DNA of 64,000 nucleotides from SAR202 cluster bacterium (GTDB lineage Bacteria > Chloroflexota > Dehalococcoidia > Lucifugimonadales > UBA3495), in assembly GCA_013204585.1 (NCBI GenBank), contig JABMNL010000045.1, forward strand, positions 1 to 64,000, in the 5' to 3' direction. Numbering within the stretch: the first letter of the stretch is position 1; each line of letters opens with the position of its first letter. The translations under genes and the position numbers were made by a program. The notes beneath the pieces were generated by a model. The model saw nothing but the letters and a program-made list of their open reading frames with translations, was not told the origin of the DNA and did not search any database. This document shows positions 9,087-18,318 of this stretch, piece by piece.

Positions 9087-11693
9087 TTACCGGGCGAACC
9101 AGTCAGATAATTCCTGCCGGTTAATCTCCAGCCACTTGATGTTGAGCCGTACCCGTTCCATAGCCTGTCGGATGGTCCGCTCGGCGGCAGGTGCGGGATG
9201 CTCGGCAAAGAAACTGTCCACCTCGTCGGCTTTGTCCTGGGAGTTGAAGTAGCTACAGATGGACACGAGGCGCATGAGACCGAAGCCACCGCCGCCGTAG
9301 CGCCGGTCGAACTCACCCCAATTGGACTTCACGAAGTTCCAGGCCAAGTCGCGACCCTTTGGATTGGAGGCTACCCCGGTCACCACGGTGATGGTGTCTT
9401 GGGAACGCACCTTTGGGGATAGGGAGTCTTCCAGGGTCTGCGTGAGCAACACGGAGTCTTGGAAGCGAGTTAGGGACATCAGAAGCCGTATCTTCTCTTC
9501 TGCCAGGTCGGTCTCGGATTCAAGCTGCCAAATCTGATCGTAGACGTCTTTGCCGCCAGCCTGGGCTGTCAGCGCGAATACAACGCCGCGAAGGTCGGGC
9601 TTCAGCACCCCCCGGTCTTGGAGGTATTGCTGGAACAGTTCAGTCGCTTGGCCGGTAAATTCAGGGTCTTGATAACTGCCCGCTTGGCTAAGCACAGTGG
9701 AACGGAGTAGGGCGTCGAGATGGCCCTCCCCGGCCTTGGGTACCCATCCGGCTTTCCTAGCCGCCGGGCCGAAGAGTTCGCGAGCGAATTTCTGGTAGGC
9801 CGGGTGAATTGGCTCGCCAGCTATGAGTTGTTCAATATCCCGCAGGTTGCTGGCCAGGTCTCCCCAGACCGAAGCGTCGTTCTCGTTCTGGTAGGCCTGG
9901 GCCAAGGAGAGGAACTGGGTCACGGGCAACAGCCCAGCCCGGGACAGGGCGTAGGCGTCGTTTTGGACGCCCAAACGGTCGGTAGCAGGTAGTTCCAATG
10001 AACTGATTGGCGCGACCAGTTTCTGCCAGTCTTCGGCGCTGTAGTTCACCCGGTAGAACCCGTTCTGGTCGGGATTAACCTTAATCCACTCGCCGCTTGC
10101 TCCCGGAATGTCTATTTGCGCTTGCCGTCCGTCCATTACAGTAATCGCGGATTCCTGCCCGCCTTGGCTGACGCTGAAAGGCACCCGCCAGACTTCATTA
10201 TCTGGGTTCGCATGGGCGTTTGCGTCGGGGTTCGCATCGCCCAATAGCCGGTCGTAGACGAACCGCTCTTGGGTTACCGATATTCGCGTCTGGCCTTCGC
10301 TCTGGTGCGTTTCCACTTGAAGCACTGGGTATCCCATTTGCTTTACCCATGAGTCCATGATGGCGGTTACCGGCTGACCGGATTCCATTTCCAGGGCCGT
10401 CCACAGGTCTTGGGTTCGGGCGTTGGAGTACATGTGGCCCGACAGGTAACGGTTCAGGCCCTTTCGGAAGGTCTCGGCGCCAAGGAAGTTCTCCAGCATG
10501 CGAATCACCGAAGCGCCCTTGCTGTAGCTGATGGCGTCGAATAGCTGACTTACTTCTGCCGGGTTTTTGACCTCTTGCTCGATGGGGTGGGAGTTTTTCA
10601 GGCCATCCAAGCTAAGAGCCCGGTTGGTGTCCATGTTGACGAACTGGGTCCACATCTCCCACTCGGGGAAGAGCCAGTCCACGGCTTTATTGCCCATCCA
10701 GGATGCAAAGCTTTCGTTCAGCCACAGGTCGTCCCACCATTCCATGGTCACGAGGTCGCCGAACCACATGTGGGCCATCTCGTGGGCAATGACCTCGGCC
10801 ACCCGCTGCCTGGTTCCGGCGGATGAGTTGTCCGGGTCAACTAGCAGTGCGGTCTCCCGGTAGGTTACTGCGCCCCAGTTCTCCATGGCTCCGGCGGCAA
10901 AGTCGGGGATGGCGATGTGGTCCAACTTGGCCAGGGGATATGGGATGCCAAAGTATTCGTTGAAATAGCCCAGCAGCTTTACGGAGGTGTCCAGGGCGAA
11001 AGCAGCCTGGTTTTCTTTGCCCGGAGTCGTCCAAACCCCAACTTTGGTGCCGTTGGGTGCTTGCTGTTGTACTGAGACTAAATTGCCGATTACAAAAGCC
11101 AGCAAATAGGTTGACATAACCGGCGTCTCGCCAAACCGAATCGACTTGAGTCCGGGGCCGGGAATGGCTTCTTCCACCACCGGGGTATTGGAGACCGCCT
11201 GGAATTCATCTGGGAAGACCAGGGTTACTTGAAAGGTCGCTTTTTTTGCTGGTTCATCCCAGCAAGGGAAGGCCCGCCGGGCGTCGGTGGCCTCGAATTG
11301 GGTGGTCGCCAGGTAACGGGTCTCGCCGTCCTGAGAGGTGTACTCCGACCGGTAGAAACCCACCAGCTTGTCGTTCAGTATTCCGGTAAACGCCATCTCC
11401 AACCGGCCATCGCCAGGCTGAATGGTTTCGCCGAAATCCAAGGTTGCGGTCTGGGCTTCTTCGTCCATTGAGATAGATTTGGTGGTTAGTGTGACTCCAT
11501 TGGCGTGGAGAGTAACCGAGTCTATCCGCAACTCCAATGCATTAAGCACAATGGTTGATGTGGGTTCTAAGATTTTGAGGTCTACGCTCTGTTCGCCCTT
11601 GAAGGTGAAGTCATCGAAGTTGGGTTGAAGCGTGATGCGGTACTTACTGGGTCGGGCGGTTTCGGGCAAAACCACCGCTTGAGATGCGGGCAT
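9087..11693 (-). CDS. M1 family metallo-aminopeptidase
   Basis: 868 residues from the preferred ATG. It removes N-terminal amino acids from peptides using one zinc. The exopeptidase motif GAMENWG is at 268-274, and the zinc site HEMAH (304-308) has its third ligand Glu at about 327 in LNESFA. A C-terminal ERAP1-like helical domain follows. A longer frame opens at 11813, but GGAGG lies five bases before the ATG at 11693 and the sequence from there (MPASQAVVLPETARPSKY) matches the normal N-terminus of the family, so I use the shorter form. No signal peptide, so cytoplasmic. It stands alone between metH and the divergent leuCD. Confidence 0.92.
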   Translation of the reverse strand: MPASQAVVLPETARPSKYRITLQPNFDDFTFKGEQSVDLKILEPTSTIVLNALELRIDSVTLHANGVTLTTKSISMDEEAQTATLDFGETIQPGDGRLEMAFTGILNDKLVGFYRSEYTSQDGETRYLATTQFEATDARRAFPCWDEPAKKATFQVTLVFPDEFQAVSNTPVVEEAIPGPGLKSIRFGETPVMSTYLLAFVIGNLVSVQQQAPNGTKVGVWTTPGKENQAAFALDTSVKLLGYFNEYFGIPYPLAKLDHIAIPDFAAGAMENWGAVTYRETALLVDPDNSSAGTRQRVAEVIAHEMAHMWFGDLVTMEWWDDLWLNESFASWMGNKAVDWLFPEWEMWTQFVNMDTNRALSLDGLKNSHPIEQEVKNPAEVSQLFDAISYSKGASVIRMLENFLGAETFRKGLNRYLSGHMYSNARTQDLWTALEMESGQPVTAIMDSWVKQMGYPVLQVETHQSEGQTRISVTQERFVYDRLLGDANPDANAHANPDNEVWRVPFSVSQGGQESAITVMDGRQAQIDIPGASGEWIKVNPDQNGFYRVNYSAEDWQKLVAPISSLELPATDRLGVQNDAYALSRAGLLPVTQFLSLAQAYQNENDASVWGDLASNLRDIEQLIAGEPIHPAYQKFARELFGPAARKAGWVPKAGEGHLDALLRSTVLSQAGSYQDPEFTGQATELFQQYLQDRGVLKPDLRGVVFALTAQAGGKDVYDQIWQLESETDLAEEKIRLLMSLTRFQDSVLLTQTLEDSLSPKVRSQDTITVVTGVASNPKGRDLAWNFVKSNWGEFDRRYGGGGFGLMRLVSICSYFNSQDKADEVDSFFAEHPAPAAERTIRQAMERVRLNIKWLEINRQELSDWFAR

Positions 11694-11966
11694 GCAATCC
11701 TCCATAGACCTAAGGCGTAAGGCGGCTTCTAAATGCGTAGGCTCCCGGAGTTGGGCACCGGGTACAAAAAAACCGCCGTGAAAGCGAGTATTTAAAGGGC
11801 CAATCTTCGCCAACTAGGACGGCGACAGGCGTCTATTTAGGCCCGCTGTTTAGTCGTAGGGCCAGTGTACCATTAACCCGCCGACTGCTCTACCTATTTC
11901 GCGACTGGCCGCGAGGCCGAACGTAGAGACTAAATGTGGAGACTACTGTTAGGGTCAGTGCCGGGC

Positions 11967-11995
11967 GTGGCAGTCGTCCCACTTGGTGCTATAAT
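11967..11995 (+). promoter_or_regulatory. Candidate sigma-70 promoter for leuCD
   Basis: GTGGCA (11967-11972), a 17-base spacer, then a perfect TATAAT (11990-11995). It would give a leader of about 140 bases before leuC. Confidence 0.55.
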
Positions 11996-12041
11996 ACGCC
12001 CGGTTTTGTCCCTTAGAATAGGCGTGGGCTGGGTGTTTGGG

Positions 12042-12097
12042 CCGGTCTTTTTTAAGACCGGGGGTGACAGACTTTTATTTGTATTCCCCGGTGTCAC
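12042..12097 (+). promoter_or_regulatory. Structured leuC leader: two hairpins
   Basis: CCGGTCTT (12042-12049) and AAGACCGG (12054-12061) form a perfect 8-bp stem with a TTTT loop. Directly downstream GTGACA (12064-12069) and TGTCAC (12092-12097) can pair. No T-run follows either one and there is no T-box core, so the role is unknown; mRNA stability or a protein site are options. Confidence 0.4.
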
Positions 12098-12141
12098 GGC
12101 AGAGTCGGGAACCGGAATCTAATTCATTAAGGAAAACCCAA

Positions 12142-13542
12142 ATGCCTCCCAAGACAATGTTTGAGAAAATCTGGGACGACCACGTGGTCGTTCAGGAGCC
12201 AGACCAGCCTGCGGTTATTTATATCGACCTGCACCTGGTCCACGAAGTTACCTCCCCCCAGGCCTTTGACGGCCTTAGGATGAATGGTCGAAAGGTGCGA
12301 CGGCTCGACCTGACGGTTGCCACTGCCGACCACAACACTCCGACCTGGGATTTGTCCCTCCCCGTTACCGACGAGATTTCCAAGAAACAGTTGGACGCCC
12401 TCGATCGGAACTGCGCTGAGTTTGGCGTGACCCTGTACGACCGGTTCAGCCCCCTGCAGGGCATCGTCCACATTATCGGCCCCGATCTTGGCTACACACA
12501 GCCGGGCAAGACCGTGGTCTGCGGCGATAGCCACACCTCCACCCACGGAGCCTTGGGCGCGTTTGCCATCGGCATTGGTACCTCCGAAGTTGAACATGTA
12601 CTGGCCACCCAGACTCTGCGTGCGTTCAAGCCCGATACCATGGAGGTTCGGGTCAACGGCCAGTTGCCTAGGGGAGTCACGGCCAAGGACATCATCCTGG
12701 CAATCATTGGCAAGATTGGCGTCTATGGCGGCGTCGGCCATGTCATCGAATATACCGGCGAGGCCATTCGCAACCTGTCCATGGATGGACGAATGACAGT
12801 CTGCAACATGAGTATCGAAGCCGGGGCCAGGGCTGGCATGATTGCCCCCGACCAGACGACGTTCGACTATTTAAAGGGACGCCAGTTCGCCCCTCAAGGT
12901 GCCGAGTTCGACGCGGCGGTTGAGCGTTGGAAAGCCTTGGTAACCGACCCCGGAGCCAAGTATGACAAGCTGGTCGAGATTGATGCGTCCGAACTGGAGC
13001 CGCACGTGACTTGGGGCACCACTCCCGGCATGGTCGCCCCCATTTCGGGTAAGATTCCCGACCCCGCCGATGCTGATGACGAGAACACGCGGGATGCCCT
13101 GACCCGGGCCCTGGAATACATGGATCTAAAGCCCGGCATGGCTATTACAGACATCAAAATTGACCGCATCTTTGTTGGCGCTTGCACCAACGCCCGACTG
13201 GAAGACCTACGGGCCGCTGCTGAGGTGGTGAAGGGCAAGAAAGTCCACAAGGACGTTTACGCCATGGTTGTGCCCGGTTCGGCCAAGATTAAGTTGGAGG
13301 CCGAGGCTGAGGGCCTGGACAAAATATTTGAGGAAGCGGGAGTGGACTGGCGGGTCGCCGGTTGCTCCATGTGTCTCGGAATGAACCCCGACATACTATC
13401 TCCGGGACAACGCTGCGCTTCCACATCCAATCGCAACTTTGAAGGACGCCAAGGCAAGGGAGGCCGGACCCACTTGGTCAGCCCTGCTATGGCGGCGGCG
13501 GCGGCCATCGCCGGCCATTTCGTCGACGTCAGAGACCTCTAG
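12142..13542 (+). CDS. leuC: 3-isopropylmalate dehydratase large subunit
   Basis: 466 residues from ATG 12142 (AAGGA eight bases upstream); the frame is open further upstream but this start gives the standard N-terminus [14 protein letters not shown]. With LeuD it isomerises 2- to 3-isopropylmalate in leucine synthesis. The [4Fe-4S] cysteines are all present: Cys348 (VGACTNAR), Cys408 and Cys411 (GCSMCLG), at almost the same numbers as in E. coli LeuC. Length and sequence are of the long LeuC1 class. leuD follows after 29 bases. No leuA or leuB is in the window. Confidence 0.96.
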   Translation: MPPKTMFEKIWDDHVVVQEPDQPAVIYIDLHLVHEVTSPQAFDGLRMNGRKVRRLDLTVATADHNTPTWDLSLPVTDEISKKQLDALDRNCAEFGVTLYDRFSPLQGIVHIIGPDLGYTQPGKTVVCGDSHTSTHGALGAFAIGIGTSEVEHVLATQTLRAFKPDTMEVRVNGQLPRGVTAKDIILAIIGKIGVYGGVGHVIEYTGEAIRNLSMDGRMTVCNMSIEAGARAGMIAPDQTTFDYLKGRQFAPQGAEFDAAVERWKALVTDPGAKYDKLVEIDASELEPHVTWGTTPGMVAPISGKIPDPADADDENTRDALTRALEYMDLKPGMAITDIKIDRIFVGACTNARLEDLRAAAEVVKGKKVHKDVYAMVVPGSAKIKLEAEAEGLDKIFEEAGVDWRVAGCSMCLGMNPDILSPGQRCASTSNRNFEGRQGKGGRTHLVSPAMAAAAAIAGHFVDVRDL

Positions 13543-13571
13543 GCGACCACCAAAACTAGGAGCAGATTACT

Positions 13572-14165
13572 ATGGACGCATTTACTAAACTAACCGGCGT
13601 GGTCGCACCAATTGACCGCATTAACATCGACACCGACCAGATTATTCCGGCGGTGTATCTAAAAAGCATCGAGCGCACCGGATTCGAAGACGCGCTGTTT
13701 TCCTCTTGGCGTTACAACTTCGACGGCAGCGACAACCCAGAGTTTGTGCTTAACAAACCGGCCTACAAGAAAGCCAATGTCCTGGTCGTCGGCCCCAACT
13801 TCGGTTGTGGTTCGTCCAGGGAGCATGCCCCTTGGGCGCTGCGGGACTATGGCATCAAGTGCATCATCTCCACCAGCTTCGCCGATATCTTCTACAACAA
13901 CTGTTTTAAGAACGGCGTCCTCCCGTTGGTGCTCCCCCCGGAGCAGGTCAAGGAGATTATGGAGAAAGCCGAGTCCGACCCTGGCATTGAACTGAGCATT
14001 GACCTAGTGGGCCAACGGGTCTGGGACGAAAGCGAGGAGATATCCATCGCCTTCGAAATCGACGCTGCTCGCAAAGACGCGCTGGTCAACGGCCTGGACG
14101 ATATCGGCCAGACCCTCCGCATGGTAGCTGACATCGGCGACTACGAAGCCAAGCACGGATTATAA
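13572..14165 (+). CDS. leuD: 3-isopropylmalate dehydratase small subunit
   Basis: 197 residues, the swivelling domain 4 partner of LeuC. Family features include the start FTKLTGVVAPIDRINIDTDQIIPA and the substrate-loop motif GPNFGCGSSREHAPWAL. Co-transcribed with leuC; AGGAG lies about nine bases before the ATG. The size fits the bacterial heterodimeric enzyme that pairs with the long LeuC. Confidence 0.96.
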   Translation: MDAFTKLTGVVAPIDRINIDTDQIIPAVYLKSIERTGFEDALFSSWRYNFDGSDNPEFVLNKPAYKKANVLVVGPNFGCGSSREHAPWALRDYGIKCIISTSFADIFYNNCFKNGVLPLVLPPEQVKEIMEKAESDPGIELSIDLVGQRVWDESEEISIAFEIDAARKDALVNGLDDIGQTLRMVADIGDYEAKHGL

Positions 14166-14194
14166 GCTGCAACGCTTAGGCCGCAGCCAAAGAA

Positions 14195-14234
14195 TCTCGT
14201 TGCTGTTGGGAGAGTCACACCGCCAGCAACGAGA
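14195..14234. repeat. 11-bp perfect inverted repeat after leuD
   Basis: TCTCGTTGCTG (14195-14205) and CAGCAACGAGA (14224-14234) with an 18-base loop. It has no T-run, so it is a weak terminator at best. It lies in the convergent gap between leuD and the minus-strand CoA-transferase and may be a mobile palindromic repeat or an mRNA 3' end. Confidence 0.55.
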
Positions 14235-14308
14235 CCCTTCGTGGCCTCAGGGTGACAATATTCGGAGGCCTCGGTGAAGTCCGGCTCACGGGTAGTTGCG
14301 GAGAAATA

Positions 14309-14343
14309 TAATCCCCCCAACCCCCATTTACGAAAGGGGGACT
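14309..14343. repeat. C/G-tract palindromic intergenic repeat, copy 2
   Basis: CCCCC (14321-14325) and GGGGG (14336-14340) around ATTTACGAAA, preceded by another C-run. It shares ACGAAAGGGGGA with the element at 1632-1659 (there on the opposite strand). Confidence 0.45.
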
Positions 14344-14380
14344 CTTGGGGCCGAATACAAACTTAGCTATTAGCTGATAG

Positions 14381-15727
14381 CTACGCCGGAAACGCCTTCC
14401 GCACTTGCTCTTCAAAGTCTGTCTCGTAGCGCTGCATACGGCCTTGGCGGACTTGCTCGTCCAGGGGCGGGCGTTGCACTGGCCGTGGGATGGTGGGGCC
14501 GTAGCCGATGATTCCCGACTCTTCCAGGGCCGCAATTTCCTCAGTGGTCTTGCCCAGCAATTCAGAAAGAACAAATACGTTGTGCTCCCCCATCATCGGG
14601 GCAGGCTTCCCCTTCACCGCAGGCGTATTCGATAATTTCCAAGGACGGCCAGCGTAGGGCAGCGGGGGAATTCCCGTGCTGTCGTGGTGGGTAATCACCT
14701 CGTAGAAGTCCCGTTCCTTAAGGTGGGGGTCGAAGAGCAGGTCCTTGCTGTCCAGCACCACACCCGCAGCCACGCCTGCATTCTGCAGCGCGCGCATCAA
14801 TTCGTGGGCTTCCCTGGGACTGGTCACTGGCCCAATCAGGGCGTCCAGTTCGTTTCGGTTCTGCCACCGACTCAAAGAGTCCTCGAACCTGGCGTCAGCG
14901 GCCCATTCGTCCTGTCCCAGCACTCGGCAACAGGCTTGCCACTCCGCGTCGGTGGCAACGGCGATGGTAATCCAACGGTCATTTCCAAGGCAGGGGTAGC
15001 AGCCGTGGGGCGACATGGCTACGTCTTGGTTGCCCATGCGCTGTCCGGTGCGACCATTAGCTGAGAAATCCATCAACACTTCGGGGATGGTGGAGCTGGT
15101 GGCCTGGGTTTGCGAGATGTCGATAAACTGGCCCTGGCCGGTGTTTAGCCGGTGCATCAGGGCGGCCATCACGGCGAAGACAGTATGCTCGCCGGAGGTG
15201 TAATCGGTGTACGGGATTTCGGCCATCACCGGCGACCCGCCGATGTAGCCAGTCTGATAGGCCAGTCCCGCCGCGCCTTCCGTGGCCGGGCCGGTGGCCC
15301 CATAATTGGCCCATGGCCCGTAGAACCCATAGCCGGTGGACGAGACCATGATTAGGTCGGGCTTTATCTTTTTTAGGTCTTCGTACTCAAGCCCGAAGTT
15401 CTTGATTACCCTGGGGGTGAAATTCTCGGAGAACACATCGGTGACCGCGATTAGTTCTTTGAGAATTGCCAGTCCCTCTGGTTTGCTCAAGTCCAAGGTG
15501 ATGCCCAACTTGTTGCGGTTCTGCTCGTAGAAGTTGGCGCCCTTGTTCCAGAACTCGCCGGATATATCGTTCTGGTAGACCGAGTCGCCCCGGTAGCTTT
15601 CCAGGCGTCCCGTGGACTCCAGGCGTATTACCTGGGCTCCCATGTCGGCCAGCATTTTCATGGCGAATGGGATGGCGATGAGCTGGCCCATTTCAATTAT
15701 TCGGACGCCTTCTAAAGGGGCAGACAT
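14381..15727 (-). CDS. Family III CoA-transferase (CaiB/BaiF type)
   Basis: 448 residues. Family III enzymes move CoA between carboxylic acids through an aspartyl-CoA intermediate. Features: start PLEGVRIIEMGQLIA.P, LLADMGAQVIRLES-type segment, the ENF.PRV motif (SENFTPRVIKNFGLEY) and the catalytic Asp region YTDYTSGEH followed by TGQGQFIDIS. Substrate cannot be read from sequence. It is somewhat longer than its downstream-numbered paralogue (15824-17023). It ends the minus-strand acyl-CoA block; the start lacks a strong ribosome site. Confidence 0.88.
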   Translation of the reverse strand: MSAPLEGVRIIEMGQLIAIPFAMKMLADMGAQVIRLESTGRLESYRGDSVYQNDISGEFWNKGANFYEQNRNKLGITLDLSKPEGLAILKELIAVTDVFSENFTPRVIKNFGLEYEDLKKIKPDLIMVSSTGYGFYGPWANYGATGPATEGAAGLAYQTGYIGGSPVMAEIPYTDYTSGEHTVFAVMAALMHRLNTGQGQFIDISQTQATSSTIPEVLMDFSANGRTGQRMGNQDVAMSPHGCYPCLGNDRWITIAVATDAEWQACCRVLGQDEWAADARFEDSLSRWQNRNELDALIGPVTSPREAHELMRALQNAGVAAGVVLDSKDLLFDPHLKERDFYEVITHHDSTGIPPLPYAGRPWKLSNTPAVKGKPAPMMGEHNVFVLSELLGKTTEEIAALEESGIIGYGPTIPRPVQRPPLDEQVRQGRMQRYETDFEEQVRKAFPA

Positions 15728-15783
15728 TTATAAGTAATTCTCCGTTAGACGCTTGGTCGGCCTGAACTTAGGCCAGTTATTGG

Positions 15784-15823
15784 CTAAATAATCTGGGAGG
15801 CCCGTATCTGGGCCAGGTGATTC
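15784..15823. repeat. 40-bp degenerate duplication of the adjacent CoA-transferase gene tail
   Basis: Bases 15784-15812 match the gene end at 15824-15852 at roughly 24 of 29 positions with an offset of 40 bases. On the minus strand the extra copy reads HLAQIRASQII followed by a stop, against QLSQMRANQII plus stop at the true gene end. It lies directly after the true stop codon. Confidence 0.75.
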
Positions 15824-17023
15824 TTAAATAATCTGGTTGGCACGCATCTGGGATAATTGTTCCGGGGAATGGCCCAGTTGTTCGCCAATAACTTTCTGGT
15901 TGTGCTGGCCCAGGGTTGGCGCGGCGCTGCGGGCTTCCCACGGTGTGGTGCTCATCTCAAACGGAGCGCCGGGGTACTTCAGGGTTCCCAGCGCCGGATG
16001 GTCGATGTCCACGAAATAATTCCTGGCCTTGAATTGTGGGTCGGCCATCACCTCTTCGGGCGACTGGACAACCCCGAAGATGAACCGCTTTTCGTGGGAG
16101 GCGTAGAACACGTCGTATTTGTTTTGCTTGATGAAATGGTCGTCCAAGATACGGCCCAGTTCTTCGGCGTTGACCAGGCGGGCCGACGGAGTGTTGAACT
16201 TCTCGTCGTCCAGTTCCGGGAGACCCAGGAACTCCACCAGGGAATCCCAACTGAACCCGGCGCCAAGACCTGGGTTGGGCAGTAGGTGGCCGTCGGCGCT
16301 GGCCCGGATGCGGCTCAGGTCGCCGCTGTGGTTGGGCTGGCGACGGCGGACGGCTCCGGAGTAGGTGTAGTTGTTAACCACGTCCCTTAGTCCAGTGGCG
16401 ACGGCCTCCTGAATGGAAACATCGACCTGCTGTCCTTCGCCGGTGAGACGTTGGTGGTACGTGGCCATTAGGGTGGCGGCTGCGGCGTCGGTGCCCGCCT
16501 TGAACTGCGCCTGATTAAAGGCATGTTTGACTGGTTCTCGGTCGTAGGCCCCGAATATATACATCAGCCCGCCCATGGCGTATTCCACAATGTCGGCGGC
16601 CTTGTAGTCCCGGTAGGGTCCGGTCTGCCCAAAATTGGAGATGGATGTCATGACCAGGCCGGGTTTGATTTTCTGTAGCGTCTCGAAATCCAACCCTAAG
16701 GACGGCATAACCCTGGGCGCGAAGTTCTCTACCAGAACATCGGATTCTGCCACCAACGACTTCAGAACTTGAATACCCTTCTCTGTTTTGAGGTTCAGGG
16801 TCACGCTCTGCTTGTTGGTGTTCAAATAGGCGAAGAGCAGGCTTTTTTCCGGGTCGACCTCATCGTGGTAGAAGGGGGCCATGCGCCGGGCCGGGTCGCC
16901 GCCGGGCCGTTCGACCTTGACCACTTCAGCGCCAAAATCGGCCAGCAATTTCGTGCAGTAAGGTCCGGTTATGTGATGGGTGAGGTCAAGAACCTTCACC
17001 CCTTCAAGGGCGCGTTGATTCAA
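15824..17023 (-). CDS. Family III CoA-transferase (CaiB/BaiF type), second copy
   Basis: 399 residues, TTG start with GAGGAG seven bases upstream. Motifs: LEGVKVLDLTHHITGPYCTK, LLADFGAEVVKVERP, VENFAPRVMPSLGLDF and the catalytic Asp in KAGTDAAAATL followed by LTGEGQQVDVS. It is a paralogue, not a copy, of the neighbour at 14381-15727. Two such enzymes next to an acyl-CoA-dehydrogenase-like gene suggest activation of an organic acid by CoA transfer, then oxidation. Substrate unknown. Confidence 0.88.
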   Translation of the reverse strand: MNQRALEGVKVLDLTHHITGPYCTKLLADFGAEVVKVERPGGDPARRMAPFYHDEVDPEKSLLFAYLNTNKQSVTLNLKTEKGIQVLKSLVAESDVLVENFAPRVMPSLGLDFETLQKIKPGLVMTSISNFGQTGPYRDYKAADIVEYAMGGLMYIFGAYDREPVKHAFNQAQFKAGTDAAAATLMATYHQRLTGEGQQVDVSIQEAVATGLRDVVNNYTYSGAVRRRQPNHSGDLSRIRASADGHLLPNPGLGAGFSWDSLVEFLGLPELDDEKFNTPSARLVNAEELGRILDDHFIKQNKYDVFYASHEKRFIFGVVQSPEEVMADPQFKARNYFVDIDHPALGTLKYPGAPFEMSTTPWEARSAAPTLGQHNQKVIGEQLGHSPEQLSQMRANQII

Positions 17024-17102
17024 TTGGGTACTCCTCGGTTGTGGTGACGAGGCGTTTTCTCACCACGTAGGGGCACGGCAGTGCCGTCAGTTGCGTGGCT
17101 AT

Positions 17103-18275
17103 TTATGAGTCCCGGTTTAGCGGCGTGTCCAATTCAAATTCGGCCCGACCAATCAACTCTAGGCAGCGGTCCATATTGGGGGGCATTAGCGTGGATGTTC
17201 GGATGTCCCGGAAGATGCGCTCCAGAGGCATTCGCTTGTGGGCGCTTCTGCCACCGGCAATCTGGATGGCTTTGGAAGAGACTTCCAGGGAAGCTATCGT
17301 AGCCAGATACTTAGCTCTGGCCCCCAGCACTGCCTTCTCGTTGGGCGTCTTGCCCTCCCATTGGCTGGCCGCGTCATACAGGGCTTGTTGCGCGCTTCTC
17401 ATGGCCATGGACATCTCGGCAATGGTGCGTTGCACCACCAGTCCGTCGGCGACCCTGCCGGGGTCGGGGGCAAAGGTCTGGTTCAGACAGAACTCCTTGG
17501 TGCAGTCCAAGGCCGCCTGGGCCGCGCCGACGTAGGCCGCAGCAAACCCCAAGCTGAAACCTTGGGTTACTCCGGACTTGCCGCCCGCGCCAGGTTCGCC
17601 CAGTACCGCATCCTGGGGAATCACGCATTTGTCGAGTTTCATGCTGGGGCTGACGGTGCCACGCATCCCTAGAGTGTTCCATTCGTCCAATTGGGAGAGA
17701 CCGGCGGCGTCATGGGGCACCAACGCCAACTGCTGCGACGCCAGGGCATCGGTGGAATTTTGGGCGTTGCAGTGGATCATATAGCGGTGCGCGCCGCCCG
17801 CCATGGTGCAGAAGTGCTTGATGCCGTTGATGACGTAGCCATCGCCGTCTGGGGTGATGGTGGTGAAGCGCATGGCCGTGCCGCCTCGCGTTTCCGGCTC
17901 GCTGCCCCAGCTCCCGTAGAGTTTGCCTTCGTCCACAACCTCTGGGTAGTAGGCGGCCTTCTGCTTGTCGGTGCCGAGGGCTTCGATGAACCGCATGACA
18001 GTGGAGTGCATGTGGACGGTCATACCAGTATTCGTGCAGCCACCGGCCAGTTTCTCAATCACCATTACGTAGGTGAGCATGTCTAGGCCGAGTCCGCCGT
18101 ACTCTTTGGGCACCCCGATGGCAAGCAGTCCGTTTTGCCAAACGTCTTGCCAGCTTTCTTTGGGGTTTGTGCCGGATGCATCCACCTCGTGGGCGCGGGG
18201 AGCCAAGCACTCTCGTGCGACGCGCTCCGCCGTGTTTACCAACTCGAGTTGATTCTTGTTTAGACCAGAGTCCAT
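17103..18275 (-). CDS. Acyl-CoA dehydrogenase-like flavoprotein, catalytic Glu position altered
   Basis: 390 residues with the N-terminal helical, beta and C-terminal helical domains of the acyl-CoA dehydrogenase fold; GVPKEYGGLGLD and the FAD-binding helix IAGGRSAHKRMPLERIFRD are clear. Where ordinary members have an EGTxE-type loop carrying the catalytic Glu, this one reads MPPNMDRC, so simple alpha-beta dehydrogenation with that base is doubtful. A monooxygenase-like member or one using another base is possible. AAGGAG precedes the ATG by six bases. It lies just upstream (in transcription) of the CoA-transferase at 15824-17023. Confidence 0.82.
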   Translation of the reverse strand: MDSGLNKNQLELVNTAERVARECLAPRAHEVDASGTNPKESWQDVWQNGLLAIGVPKEYGGLGLDMLTYVMVIEKLAGGCTNTGMTVHMHSTVMRFIEALGTDKQKAAYYPEVVDEGKLYGSWGSEPETRGGTAMRFTTITPDGDGYVINGIKHFCTMAGGAHRYMIHCNAQNSTDALASQQLALVPHDAAGLSQLDEWNTLGMRGTVSPSMKLDKCVIPQDAVLGEPGAGGKSGVTQGFSLGFAAAYVGAAQAALDCTKEFCLNQTFAPDPGRVADGLVVQRTIAEMSMAMRSAQQALYDAASQWEGKTPNEKAVLGARAKYLATIASLEVSSKAIQIAGGRSAHKRMPLERIFRDIRTSTLMPPNMDRCLELIGRAEFELDTPLNRDS

Positions 18276-18318
18276 GTCATCTCCTTGTTAGGTCAGGCGG
18301 AATTAAGCCCACCGGTTC

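Larger units (their letters stand above)
11694..12141. other. Intergenic region between divergent aminopeptidase and leuC genes
   Basis: About 450 bases with no convincing gene. It holds the aminopeptidase leader (GGAGG beside 11693), a candidate leuC promoter at 11967-11995 and two inverted repeats in the leuC leader. An in-frame upstream extension of the aminopeptidase (to 11813) and a 62-codon plus-strand frame at 11934 look spurious. Confidence 0.6.

Noticed and set aside
11694-11813. N-terminal extension of the aminopeptidase
   Set aside because: The shorter start has a strong ribosome site and a family-like N-terminus.
11934-12122. Frame MWRLLLG... as a leucine leader peptide for leuC
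   Set aside because: It starts with three Leu codons, but begins before the best promoter and is 62 codons long with no attenuator after it.
14195-14234. Terminator after leuD
   Set aside because: A good stem but no T-run and a large loop; listed as a repeat instead.
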